Assembly (NCBI GenBank): GCA_039619475.1 | Contig: CM077116.1 | Span: forward strand, 301,858,464 to 301,922,463 | Length of the DNA: 64,000 bases | From: Icerya purchasi | Taxonomy: Eukaryota; Arthropoda; Insecta; Hemiptera; Monophlebidae | Direction of reading: 5' to 3' | Shown: in pieces, positions 10,668 to 21,664 of the stretch | Position numbering within the stretch: the first letter of the stretch is position 1 | How the letters are laid out: every line of letters begins with the position of its first letter | The notes under the pieces: model-generated | Told to the model about the DNA's origin: nothing | What the model saw: only the letters and a program-made list of their open reading frames with translations | Database searches by the model: none | Position numbers and translations under genes: made by a program

Positions 10668-11142
10668 TAGGATGGGCAGAGTACAGGGTGTCTAATAATC
10701 CGATGTAGTAAAACCGATCTGGTTCGGGAAAGAAGATAAATTACGAAAATAAATTAATTGATAATTTCGCGTTGAAATAGTAAAATATCTATTTTTAAGC
10801 TAAATCTCGTAAAATCCGGGCACGGTGGGACAATACAACACCGTCTTTATTTGAAAATCTGTTTCGCTTCGTCAGAAAAATACATTTAGTGTGAAAAAAT
10901 AAGCAACAATAATTAGCTAGGCGACAAGTTCATTTATTTGTTCGCGATCAATCACCGCAGCTCTCGGCAACGACTACGCTATATTTATTATCTCAGCCGA
11001 CAGAAGTAGCGGGAAAGAGTGTGATGCGGTGTATCAATGTGCATTCCTCTTCACGGTTATTTATTATTCAGTTTGCTCGTGGCAGCTGAAAGATAGAGAT
11101 CGCAGTGATACAGGTTTATTTTGAATTGCCCATCCCTCGACA
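10668..11142. mobile_element. Probable hAT-type MITE with GGATGGGCA termini
   Basis: AGGATGGGCAGAG at the left faces TTGCCCATCCCTC at the right (11128-11140), giving short inverted repeats of the CAGGGATGGGCAA type known from hAT transposons. The sequence in between is richer in G+C than its surroundings. No exact 8-bp duplication was found, so the limits are approximate. Confidence 0.4.
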
Positions 11143-11144
11143 AA

Positions 11145-13453
11145 CACAATTTTCACTCTAAATACAGTGCGTATAAAACAGCATCGTTTTTATAATGAAA
11201 AATGTCGGCTATTACGGCTAAAATGTTGATAGTCGAATAAAAAATTATCGGTTATATAACATATTGTGAAACACGAATTTAACGCGGAGAAACGTTTTTA
11301 ACAGACGAATTTAATAAAGAAAGAAAGAAAGAAAGAAAGAAAGAAAAAAAGAAAGAAAGAAAGAAAGATGAAAAGAAAGAAAGAAAGAAAGAAAGAAAGA
11401 AAAAAAGAAAAAAAAACTTTTTAAAACTTTTTCTGTGAGAAAATAAAGTTTGTACAAACACATTTCTATTCTTTGTTACGCTCTCAAATGACAATGCTGT
11501 ATGTAAATTTAACGAAAACTTGTAGCACAGGTGTCGTTAAAAAAAAGTGCTAGAAAGAGTCTGTTCACACTTAAAAAACAAAAACAAAAAAATCAAAAAT
11601 TACCAATTTCTTCGAAATTAAGAAAAAAAGTGAATCACTACCGTTTTAGTTTTTTCTCTCTTTTTTATTCCTATAATATATTTCTTTAGATTTTGACTTT
11701 TCGTCATATTGTACTGTATAAAGAAAAAAGTCTGCTGTTCGTGCTTTGAAATTTATTAAGAAACGTGTGTGTGTAGCTCTCTGTATGATTATAAATAAAT
11801 TTCACTAAATTTTTTTTTAACAAAAAAGTTCGAATACTATTTGATATCGGGGACATAACGACGATTATTCGATTATTATAAAACGATAATTTCTCGAAAT
11901 TATTAATTATTACCAGTTTTCGCTGTATTCACATATTATTCCTTTGTCTGTTTGTGAGTTTTTCTTGAGCTATTATCGTACTTCAGGAATCTCTGAAGGG
12001 AAATCGATACGAATTTTGAATGGGATTTAAATTTTTTCTTCGCACGATATCTTGAAATTTTATTTTACTTTTTGATTACATTTTTGCTGTTCCTTTTTAT
12101 TCGAATTACGCGGTTTATAGGAGACACGGTGATATTTCTTCCTTTTCGATGAAGGCAACAAATAAATTCTACCAGCCGACTTACCGCAATGTGTAATATG
12201 TTACACGCACTATTTGGCCGGGGGGACGGCTGAATTACGATTTTAAAACGAACATCAAAAGCACTTTTTTTTCTTCAATTTATCTCTCAAACATTGTTTT
12301 AAACAGAATCAAGCGATGAAATTTCTATAAAAATTTCATACCGTAAACTTCCCCTTCCCAGACCAGATTGCAATAAAATACCTCGTACATAAACTAACAT
12401 CCCGAAGTAGGTAAATAAGATACGCACATTTGAAATTACCCTTCAGATACATCGGAAGGAGGTGTTTTTAATCGATTAAAGAGGAACTGAAATTTAGTAC
12501 GTTAATTATTGAGATCGCGGTCAAAAAAGACAGAAGAGATGACACAATTTTTAAGCGAAAATGTGTTCGGTAAATATAAAATAAAACTGCCTCTCTATAA
12601 TAACAATCAAACGTTGTTGCGGTAGCCCCCTATTGATGAGGCAAATTCGGAAAAGTCAAAAAAAAAACAAAACAGTTGATGTTTTTGTTTCTCTTACACT
12701 TTCGTTTAACACGTTCTTTTTCATTTTTACTTCTTTAATTTGTTGACATCAGTCGTTAGATATGATGCTTGTGAAAAACGAATTCGGAAGGACCTTAAGA
12801 CTCTCCTGTACACATTGCCGATTAACAAAGTAATACACAATCGTTTAATTTCCTGATAGCAAATAATTCAACTGAATTCCTTTTCTTTACTATAATAGGA
12901 TCGTTTTATGTTTTTACCTATATGGTATGTGAAGAAGGTTTCCTACTAAACGGATATATAGCAATTATCGATGAATTAATATGGGATTTTCAAAACAACG
13001 ATAATACATTGTTTTTAAATAAAAACTATAATCCTGCAAGGATACTCGACGATGAACTTTATTGAAACGAAATCTACATAATTAGAACCGTTTTGCACAA
13101 GGATACATTATGTCATATATGTATTTAAAACGTTCTGCTGCTTTCGATGAAGGGTAAAACATAGCGTTGAATTAATAAACAATGAAACGATAAATTTTAA
13201 AATCAACCGCATAAAATCCAGATTATGCACGGCTATGTGACCCTGGCCCTGTTGAGGACGAGACCTTGCACACTGGTATTAGTTGCACCTCCTTCTGCAC
13301 AAGCTGTCGCCCGGAAGGATTGACCTTAAAACAACCTCTTATTTGATCTATGCCGAAAAGTTCGCTTTTTTCTCTTTTTTTTAAACCACTTTTTTCTCTA
13401 AGACGAGTTCGTATAGTTAATTTATTTAAAATATAAATTACTTCTAATTATAG
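11145..13453. other. Intronic sequence, no gene recognised
   Basis: AT-rich with scattered short G+C-rich patches. The patch at 13230-13330 (minus sense ACAGCTTGTGCAGAAGGAGG) looks like a transposon fragment, but I could not place it. Confidence 0.35.
11317..11416 (+). repeat. (AAAG)n microsatellite
   Basis: About 100 bp of GAAA repeats with a few A-run interruptions. It accounts for the spurious FFFLSFF minus-strand ORF. Confidence 0.95.
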
Positions 13454-13615
13454 CCGATGGGAAACCGATTGACGCGACGCAAGAATTACTCGCTTTGGGT
13501 TCCTGTAATTTACTATCGTCATTCGCGGGATCGATGTCACTTTCTGCGGCTTTATCGCGAGCGGCTGTTAACAATGCCAGTGGCGTTAACACTACATTCG
13601 GTAGCATTTATGCAG
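13454..13615 (+). CDS. SLC26A11-like transporter, exon 3 of window
   Basis: This exon encodes SDGKPIDATQELLALGSCNL followed by SSFAGSMSLSAALSRAAVNN. This is the most conserved stretch of SLC26/SulP carriers: D-x-x-Q-E-L-x-A-x-G-x-x-N, then the S-F-x-x-x-x-P/S-x-x-x-S-x-S-R-x-A-V-N segment that lines the anion site. The usual family proline in the latter motif is a serine or methionine here, which also occurs in divergent members. The acceptor is TTATAG and the donor GTAAAT. The intron before it is 6.7 kb. The intron after it carries a tRNA-Val gene and a 360-bp repeat. Confidence 0.95.
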
Positions 13616-13765
13616 GTAAATTTTTTTTGATTTTTTCTTATTTTTCTACAGGGGGAGTGGACACATTTAATTTAATTAAAAATGTTTTTTTAAAAGAACA
13701 TTTAATATCATTTCTATGTATTTTCAATTGTTACATACATATAATGAGATAGTGTGGGTAGGTCA

Positions 13766-13838
13766 GTTCTCGTAGTGTAGTGGTTATCACATCTGCCTAA
13801 CACGCAGAAGGTCCCCGGTTCGAAACCGGGCGAGAACA
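13766..13838 (+). tRNA. tRNA-Val (anticodon AAC)
   Basis: A perfect cloverleaf is visible. The acceptor stem GTTCTCG (13766-13772) pairs with CGAGAAC (13831-13837), with A as discriminator. The anticodon stem TCTGC/GCAGA encloses loop CTAACAC with anticodon AAC at 13799-13801. The T arm CCCGG-TTCGAAA-CCGGG is at 13814-13830. The internal A and B box promoter sequences are intact, and a six-T RNA polymerase III terminator follows at 13851-13856. There is no intron, and CCA is not encoded, as expected in eukaryotes. It sits on the same strand as the host transporter, about 150 bp downstream of exon 13454-13615. Confidence 0.97.
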
Positions 13839-13850
13839 GCGTGGTATTAC

Positions 13851-13856
13851 TTTTTT
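13851..13856 (+). terminator. RNA polymerase III T-run terminator of tRNA-Val
   Basis: Six consecutive T residues lie 13 bases after the tRNA 3' end, the expected pol III stop signal. Confidence 0.8.
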
Positions 13857-15836
13857 CTTATTTCCTATTACTTTTTTTTCCTCACCGGAAGAAACAGTTG
13901 TATATAATTTAAATTATTTTTCTTCTTAAATTTTCCTTTATAAAGTAAATACTTTTGCTACTTAAATAACAATAAATTTCAATTTTTTGTGCTTACATTT
14001 ATAAAAAAAAAAAAATAAAAATTACGGTAAATACTATTTAATAATATACGAAAAATTTAAAAAAAAACAAAAAGTGTATGCGTTTTTTCCAAATTTTTGA
14101 GATTTTTTTACAAAACTAGGAGCCGAAGCTAGTAATGTTTATTTACCTATTACGAGAATATTCTATTGAATAAAAAAAAAAAAAACAACTTTGGTAACGT
14201 TAATAATTTTTTATGTATTATAATTTTTTCCGCCGGTTTTTGATAAGAAATTTGCTTACAAACTTAGTATTACTTTCAGAATGAATGTGTAATATATATA
14301 TTTGTACTGTACCATTATTCGTGGTAATTTAGGGCAAATATTATTCAGTCACATTTCTTTAGACAGCTTCAACATTTCTTTTATACCCCGGTACATTGTC
14401 GAAGTATAATTAATTTTTTCCAGGGAGCACTAGTACAATTATTATACAATGAATAATTAATCAATTTATTCTAATTTTTACAAGTGTTTTTGTATAAATT
14501 ATGAACAAAATATTACCCCAATAGTAACTGACCACCCCCCAAACTGAATGCAACTTTTTTTTAAATTATAACTTAGCTTCTTACCTCAAAAATCTTACAC
14601 ACTGAGATGAAAGAATCGTGTGAATGAAGACCAGAGTTTTATGTAATTTGTTACTTCTGAAAAAAAATTATCGTTTAATTAATCTTTATCAATTAATCAG
14701 TAACGCAAATATTCTTCAATTGCTTATTGATAATCATGATTTATTTAATGTAAATTCAGTCAAACGTTGAATGATATTATTTTTTGATTAAGAATAAAAA
14801 TAAATATTTGAAAAGAAAAATAAATTCAATTATATCAATCGAATAAAAAATCATGTTTAGCAATTATTCAAATAATTGATTTCTTAAAGTTCTTTATTAA
14901 CTTTTGTTTTCATTACATTTATTTATTATTTTATTTCCAGTTTTAAAAATTGATCATTCTAATATTTAATCAACTATAAAATCTGGTTTTCTTCATTTAA
15001 ATTCTTAATTTGAAAATTTTTCAAGAGAGCAATTTCAATATTTTTTTTCCCAAGATTAATACTTTTTTATCATTGCGTAATTGAAATAATCCTAATTTCA
15101 TAACCGAAAAATATTTTTCATTTATAATTTATTACAAATTTTAAGAAAATAAGTTTTTTTTACTAATTCAGGACAATTAAAAAAAATTGTTGTCATTCAC
15201 AAAAACAAAGAATGGATTAGAATTTATCATTTAACATTATATAAAGTTTTTAATGTATATACGTATTTTTTTTTTCTTCTAAACTATATAAAATTGTCTT
15301 TCAATTTATATTTTTCCCTATCACCACTTTTCAATTATCGCAAGAAAATGTATTTTTCTTTTTATTATTATAGTACGTTCAATGCAGATTGTCTTTGAGA
15401 AAATTCAGTCTCTGACAACCCCAAAACTTTAAATCTAGATCCGCGCCTGATGCGCGGTATACATTTATTATACACAAAACTCCTTCTTCCTCCCTAATGA
15501 TGATGAAAATTACACTTCAGAATGAGGAATATAAATAAATAAAATTAAGAAGAAAATATTTTAATTAATTTTCAAGTTACAATAAATTTGTACGAAATTT
15601 TCGTGTTCTATGAATGTTTAATAGGATAACAAATAGCGTTGAAGTGTTTTATCTTCGTTATTTTTCAAGGTTTTTTATACTAATTAATGCATATGGAATG
15701 CGTTAATATTTCTTTTTTTTTTTTAACCGAAATAATAATTATAACTAACAAAGATTTTACCTACTGTTGGATCTAAGAATTTCAAGAGCATAATTACATT
15801 TTTTAATAATGGGCAAAATATGTAATTGGATAAGCA
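13857..15836. other. Intronic sequence, no gene recognised
   Basis: Very AT-rich with frequent homopolymers. No coding or structured RNA signal was seen. Confidence 0.45.
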
Positions 15837-16198
15837 GGCCCGTGCCCAGAATTTTGGAGGGGGGGGGCGATTTTTTTTTTAAATATTTATTTTATAAATG
15901 ACAATACATTTTTCACTAATATTCGTACTGTTAATAAATTCCATCATTCTGATTTATATATTAATAATTTACATAAATACATTACCGTATTAATAAAAAT
16001 AAAATTTTGCATAAAATACTAATGAAGTACCTAAAAATATGGAGCATATTTTTTCTGATTTTTTTTTAAAGGTAGGTGTAAGAACACCCTAAAGAATCAT
16101 CAATATTTATTTAAAATTTTCGATTTTTTTCAGATTTTTGTGTATTTATATTAAATATTTCAGTTCTCATGAGGGACCCCCCCACCATGGACACGGCC
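15837..16198 (+). repeat. Dispersed repeat D, copy 2 (MITE)
   Basis: Starts GGCCCGTGCCCAGAATTTTG and ends CCATGGACACGGCC, giving inverted ends of the GGCCGTG type. The body matches the copies at 10050, 28305 and 57809 (minus strand). No clear target duplication remains. Confidence 0.8.
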
Positions 16199-16795
16199 TT
16201 GGGAAAAAGTAAAATTCCTTTTCCGAAGTACTGCCTAACATAGACTCTCACATTGGTCATGACGGATATATGTGTAATCGATGTATTTCAAAAAATATCA
16301 AATAATCGTAAACAGCAACATGTGCAAAATGTGTAAAGTGAAAAAAACCTTAAATGATCTAAATTCAACATATGTAGAATGGATAAATTTACTCGAATGC
16401 TGAATGGGATAATTGTATAAAACAAGTTGAAAAAACAGCGATACTTAAGTGAAGTAGTAGGACTGAATAAAAATGTGCACACTGCATTTCCACGTGAAGA
16501 TTTAGTGTACGTTAATTTAGAAATGAAAAGCTACCAAGTAAATCTGAGAAAGCGCATATTACAATCAAAGCACTAATGTTTATAAAATAAATAAATGTTT
16601 AAGGTAGCCCGATACGTTTGCTGCGAATAATTTTTATTCCGAGAAATATTCTCTTGTTAATTAATTGATTAGAAAAGGGAAAAGCAAAACGCACTTAATA
16701 TTGTTATTTGTATATTATACTTAATAGGTGTTTTTTGTTGCTAGAAGAATCGTTATAAACGATACTAACGAGATTTTTTAATAAATGTTTAACAG

Positions 16796-16936
16796 CACTG
16801 ATAATACTGATCTCTTTACAATATTTATCGCCGTACTTTCATTACATTCCAAAAGCGTCGTTAGCGGCGGTCATCATAGCAGCCGTTGTTTTCATGGTTG
16901 AATTCCATGTTGTGAAACCAATGTGGAGAACTAAAA
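16796..16936 (+). CDS. SLC26A11-like transporter, exon 4 of window
   Basis: In frame with its neighbours this exon reads LIILISLQYLSPYFHYIPKA and then SLAAVIIAAVVFMVEFHVVK, ending PMWRTK. This is the family's late membrane region with the conserved Y-I-P-K-A-x-L-A-A-V-I-I motif and the W-R-x-K-K-x-D-L loop. The acceptor is TTAACAG and the donor GTAAGA. The last lysine codon is split and is completed by AG at 18427, so the sequence runs smoothly into KLDLIPAAAT. Confidence 0.95.
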
Positions 16937-16989
16937 GTAAGAATTACGCAGAAGTTATTTCGAATATTTTGCAAATACAATACTTTTAT

Positions 16990-17019
16990 GAATTATTATT
17001 ATTATTATTATTATTATTA
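16990..17019 (+). repeat. (TTA)n microsatellite
   Basis: Ten or so uninterrupted ATT units in the intron after exon 16796-16936. Confidence 0.85.
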
Positions 17020-18426
17020 ATTTTCCTCGGTAAACTATAATAAGCACGATACTTGAGTTACTTTAATCGCAGATAAAATGGGGATTACACTGTGTACTTG
17101 CTTAAAATTTTAATAATCAATTAATGAATTTTCCCTTCTTTCCCGTATAAATATGGCGAATTAAGGAATGTTCTGTTTTGTTTTTTGCCCGCTATTCGAA
17201 AAAAGTATATATCGAACTTGACTCTCCGCTAAAGTTTTACTGCGCCCGTGTGATATGTAATTGAAATTTAATAGTTCACTCTGAAACCTATAAATTTTGT
17301 AATTAATTTGAAAAAGGACTCTCTCCGTTTTGAATATAATATCGCATGAAGATACGGATACCAATAAAATACTGTCGTTTATATACCTATTAATAATTAT
17401 CCGGATCACCGAAAACTACTGCTACTGAAAGAGATGATTTTTCTCTAGTAATTATTTCCTCCCACTAGACATTGTTTGTTTCATGACAAAATCCACGGTT
17501 GAATAATTATACGAAACGCGAGCGAAGTTTACATGGAATTTATATACTTTAAATGTATGCTAGGCGTCAAAGAGACACCAAAAAGAAATCATTAAACATC
17601 AGTTTTAACGATCGATCTTAATGTCTCAATTTTGTTTTGCGAAACTATTAGAAAATCGTTTAACATTTTAAAATACGTTTCAAGATATGACTAAATGAAA
17701 GAAATAATTCGGATGGAAATGATATTTAATGAGTAAAAATCCGCTTTAAAATAGCTGAAACAATTTTTAAGAATTCTGAACAATTAATATTATTGCTAGG
17801 TTACATTTTTTTTTTTTTTTTTTGTAACAAAATATTTTATGATTTTATAAAAAAGTCGAATATATTTTTCACTAATATCGTTAGCAATTTGACGCTAGCA
17901 AAAACCTCCAAAAACGGCCACGTTTATATGTAGGTATTTTATCGTTTACATTCGATAAAGCAATAACTTTTGAGCATAGACATGTTTTTGCTTTATACAA
18001 AATGAAAAAGAAAAAGATAAAAACGCAAACAAAAAATGCGTTACGATGACATTATCAAAATTTCTTTAAATTATCTAGAAACTTTACTGGAACTAAAAAA
18101 TTTTTACTTTATTTTGCATTTTTTTTTTTTTTTTTTTTTTGAAATTAAAGTAGAACGCTAAAGTTTTTCTTCTTTTTTCCCCCATTTATGTATATGTTCA
18201 AAATAATTACAGAAAATATAGAGCATAATATTATGGATTCAAAAAAAATTATAATCCTTAAAAAACTTATCCATGATTTAATGTTTCCGCCAAAAAATAG
18301 CGCAGATTTTACTAATGGCGCTGAACTCTTATTTTCCTCAAAATTTTAATCTGCGAACTTGTTTTCGTGACATCGCATCGATATCACGGTTGAGTTATAA
18401 ATAATAAACTTACTGTTTGCTTTCAG
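17020..18426. other. Intronic sequence, no gene recognised
   Basis: AT-rich with long T runs at about 17809-17823 and 18118-18140. Nothing else was recognised. Confidence 0.45.
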
Positions 18427-18572
18427 AGCTTGATTTAATACCGGCTGCTGCAACATTCCTTTCTTGTCTCTTTCTGAGATTAGAATTTGGCATTTTTATC
18501 GGCGTTGGCATTAACGTATTGTTCCTATTATATGCTTCAGCTAGACCATCGGTACAAGTTGAAAAACACAAA
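18427..18572 (+). CDS. SLC26A11-like transporter, exon 5 of window
   Basis: The exon encodes KLDLIPAAATFLSCLFLRLE followed by FGIFIGVGINVLFLLYASAR and PSVQVEKHK. It is the final membrane helix pair, with the usual E-x-G-I-x-x-G-V-x-x-N motif, and the R-P-x-V junction leading into the cytoplasmic STAS domain. The acceptor is TTTCAG and the donor GTAAGC, leaving phase 0. An open frame continues past the donor to 18779, but it loses similarity there, so the splice is preferred. Confidence 0.95.
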
Positions 18573-19169
18573 GTAAGCATAAATTATGTACGAATTTCGT
18601 ATAGTTTTATTTTTCTTTTTATTAACGACAGATTAAATTGCAATTCAAAACTCTGGCATAATATATCGCAAAACTTAACTGTACCTAAAAAACGTATATT
18701 ATATATAATTTGTTTTCCATTGCGAATTTTAATGAAAATTATTGAACAAAAAAAGAAACAATTTTCAGATTTACTTTGAAAGTTTAAGAAAAATGCGCTA
18801 AAAGGTATAAAAAATTATTAAATCACATGTTATGCTTCAATTACATTAATACTTATTGCAGTTGTAACGATAGTTATAAACCACATTAAATATTTCTGCT
18901 TTCAATACTTGGCTTACAGAAAATGAGGGTACTGTTATACTCATTTAACACGGTTTTTTAATTGTTGCAATTGAATGGTTTTTCTAATAATAATCGGTGT
19001 ATCTTTATGGCTATTCTACTGTAAATCTACATTTGTAAAAACTGCAATTGATAATACTTTAAGCATCAGTGGCGTTCATCGTCCCTTCAATTTTACAATT
19101 TTCGGTGGTTCGTATTTTTCTCGTATTCTAGTGATGATTTTTTGACTAATTTTTGTCTGGCTAAATTAA

Positions 19170-19280
19170 GTAAAATAAATTAAACTAAAATAATTAAACT
19201 AAAATAAATTAAACTAAAATAAATAAATAAAAATAAATTAAGTAAAATAAATAAACTAAAATAAATTAAGTAAAAAAGCA
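19170..19280 (+). repeat. Imperfect (AAATAAACTA)-type tandem repeat
   Basis: Short AT-rich units (TTAAACTAAAATAA, AAGTAAAATAAA) repeat about ten times with small changes. Confidence 0.7.
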
Positions 19281-19889
19281 TAAACAGAATCCCTTTTTTA
19301 ACGTTCATTTTAATGACCACTGAGTGTCGGCATTCGCTGATACTTATCGATACTCATATGAGATCACTACTGAACGGTACGTTTACAAATGAACAGAATC
19401 CCTCACGGTCAAAAGTTAAGCGCAGTAATGTTAAGACATAATATTTCCGTCAACGATGATCTTATAAATGACGCGCTACGGGGGTTTTAAATTCGTTTTC
19501 CGTATTCGAATCTATATTTATCCGTGGTAAATAATATTGATAATATTTTAAGAGAATCGCATTTATTGTAATAAAAAAATTGTCTACAGAGTCCCCCTTT
19601 TTTTCACGATATTTGATGACTGCTCAGTCTGTGCATACACCGATATACTCATCGATGAGATCCCCGTTTACATGGTTAAAGGTTATGTGTGAACAAAACA
19701 TAAAAAAAAAAAAAACAACAAAAAAAACTTTCTAAATACTTTTGCAGATTTTTGTAAAAAGCTGTTTTTTTCATAAATATTTTTCAAAAGTTTTCTGCCC
19801 CTTGACTTATTAAATTAAATCAAAAATGCATTAGTGTAACTGAAAAATTTTAGAGAGGTATTATTAATTTAGGGAAGAAGCGATGCTCT

Positions 19890-20556
19890 TTTAAAATTCC
19901 CATTTGATTCTGACTCCGTAAGTGCCCTTCAAGGTATTTCCTCTCATTTCCTCACTCACTCCTCCTGCAATGCTGTCACTCTTCGTACTCACTCTCCGCT
20001 CTATCCATTATGGGCATTGAGGGTAATGAGATAATGGATTCTTTGGCTCAGGTTGCGTTATTCTCTTGCCTTTATTTCAATAAAATTCCCGCTTCTAACC
20101 TGCTATTACTGCAATTAAGATTTCATATTAAATCCCAGTCAGATGCTTCTTCCTTCTCTATCTTTCCTTCTATCTGCTTCGTACCCATCCCGGATTTTAT
20201 GACTTTCCTTCTCTACACGACATTCCACTGTCGTATCTATTATTCGTTTGCGCCTTAATCATACTCGGTTATTTTCGTCAAGTATTCGTTTTCATTTAGC
20301 GCCCTCTTTTAATTGTCATCTTCATCACGAAGTTGTCTGTGATTGCAACCATATCTTTTTCGAATGTCCTTCCTTCTTATCTGAACGTGCCATTCTTTAT
20401 TCTAATTTAATGTCCCTTCGGTTTCCTGGTCTTTATTGCGCTTCATACATCCCGTCACTTTCCTCCCAGTCTGTTATCCCAGTTCTTAATTTTTCATTCT
20501 GGCTATTTCTGATCAAATCTGTATTTAACTCACCTTCTCCTTTTAGGTTGCTTTAG
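19890..20556 (+). pseudogene. I-like LINE remnant: RNase H and C-terminal zinc-knuckle region
   Basis: The plus strand reads FDSDSVSALQGISSH (RNase H: D-S-x-S-A-L), then GIEGNEIMDSLAQVAL (the G-I-x-G-N-E-x-A-D-x-L-A motif), and after frameshifts IIRLRLNHTRLFSSS and CDCNHIFFECPSFLSERAIL (the R-L-R-x-G-H-T and H-I-L-x-E-C-P/x-x-x-R motifs of the end of ORF2). This is the C-terminus of an I-group ORF2; reverse transcriptase is missing upstream. A minus-strand relative lies at 36355-36830. Confidence 0.8.
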
Positions 20557-20642
20557 ACGTAAGAATCAGAAAATGTACTGACATTTTTGAAAATAAGGAT
20601 ATAGATAATGCGTTGAAACGAAAACAGTTTTCTACATAACAT

Positions 20643-20647
20643 CGTGA

Positions 20648-20679
<32 letters not shown>

Positions 20680-20680
20680 C
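20643..20680 (+). repeat. (TTA)n microsatellite
   Basis: About ten TTA/ATT units. Confidence 0.8.
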
Positions 20681-21608
20681 TTATGATATATACATTAAGG
20701 AAAGAAACGACGTAAAAAAAAAAAGGTTCAAAAATGTAAAAAATTTGCGGAGCTGTGTATTTTTCATAGTTAAACGAATATTTTCATCAACTAAACTTTC
20801 GTTATCAGTTGAATAAACACGTGTTCTCTTACGCGTTAATTGTTTCGTCCGATAACAGTTTTTAGATAATTTTATTCGTGTATCGCAATTCTCTGCGTGG
20901 CTACTTGTTTCCGTTTCTAACGCATTGATAAGGATTCGATATCGGTGAGCTCGTTCCTTTTATTTGCTTAAATGAACTATTAGTTGCGGTTCACGTTTCT
21001 TACCGACTCTTTCCGTCCATTTTATTTCTAACTTTATTTTCATCTTCGCCCCCCCCCCCATAATTTCCTGTGTGCCTGTTTACAGTCTATCGTTACACTA
21101 GGTGATGAGTTTGTCTAAAGGCTCCTCCAAGCCCGCATTTTCCCTCAATGTGATGGAGGTGGATACTACCAATAACACATAGAAACAAAATTTTGGCTCA
21201 AGGATGTTTTACTATGTTCCTATTGGAACTCATTACGCTGAATTCAAATATGCATTCAGAATTTTCCTGTCACCCGCAGTTTTTGTGTGATGGCATTTTT
21301 GATGTACTGTTAACGCAGCGCTCTACATATATACTACATATAGAACTATTAATTATTTTTATATTAGATAACTGGCTAAGAGAAATATTTATCTTAATTA
21401 GACATATAAGTGTATCACAATGTGAAGTAAATTAGCCGTTACTGGATTTATAATACGTGATGATTCATTCACTGCAGGAGTAATCACGCAGAATAATTGT
21501 GACAATTTAGTCACACGTCAGTACCTACTGCTTAATCGTTCTCACGTTCGGTAACTTCATTCTGTTTTGTGATTTCCGTTGTCAAGTGGGCTGTGTTCAT
21601 TTACAATT
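20681..21608. other. Intronic sequence upstream of the FCYVC-type ORF
   Basis: No gene recognised. The last 150 bases before 21609 would be the 5' leader of the FCYVC-type element, but its left end could not be found. Confidence 0.35.
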
Positions 21609-21664
21609 ATGGCTAGGAAGTGCGTAAATGATCCAAATAGCTTCTGTTATGTGTGCGTAGTGAT

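Noticed and set aside
11279..11494. 71-aa minus-strand ORF rich in F, L and S
   Set aside because: Produced by the (AAAG)n microsatellite.
18573..18779. Read-through of transporter exon 5 to a stop at 18777
   Set aside because: A strong GTAAGC donor at 18573 and perfect continuation into exon 27188-27361; the read-through has no similarity.
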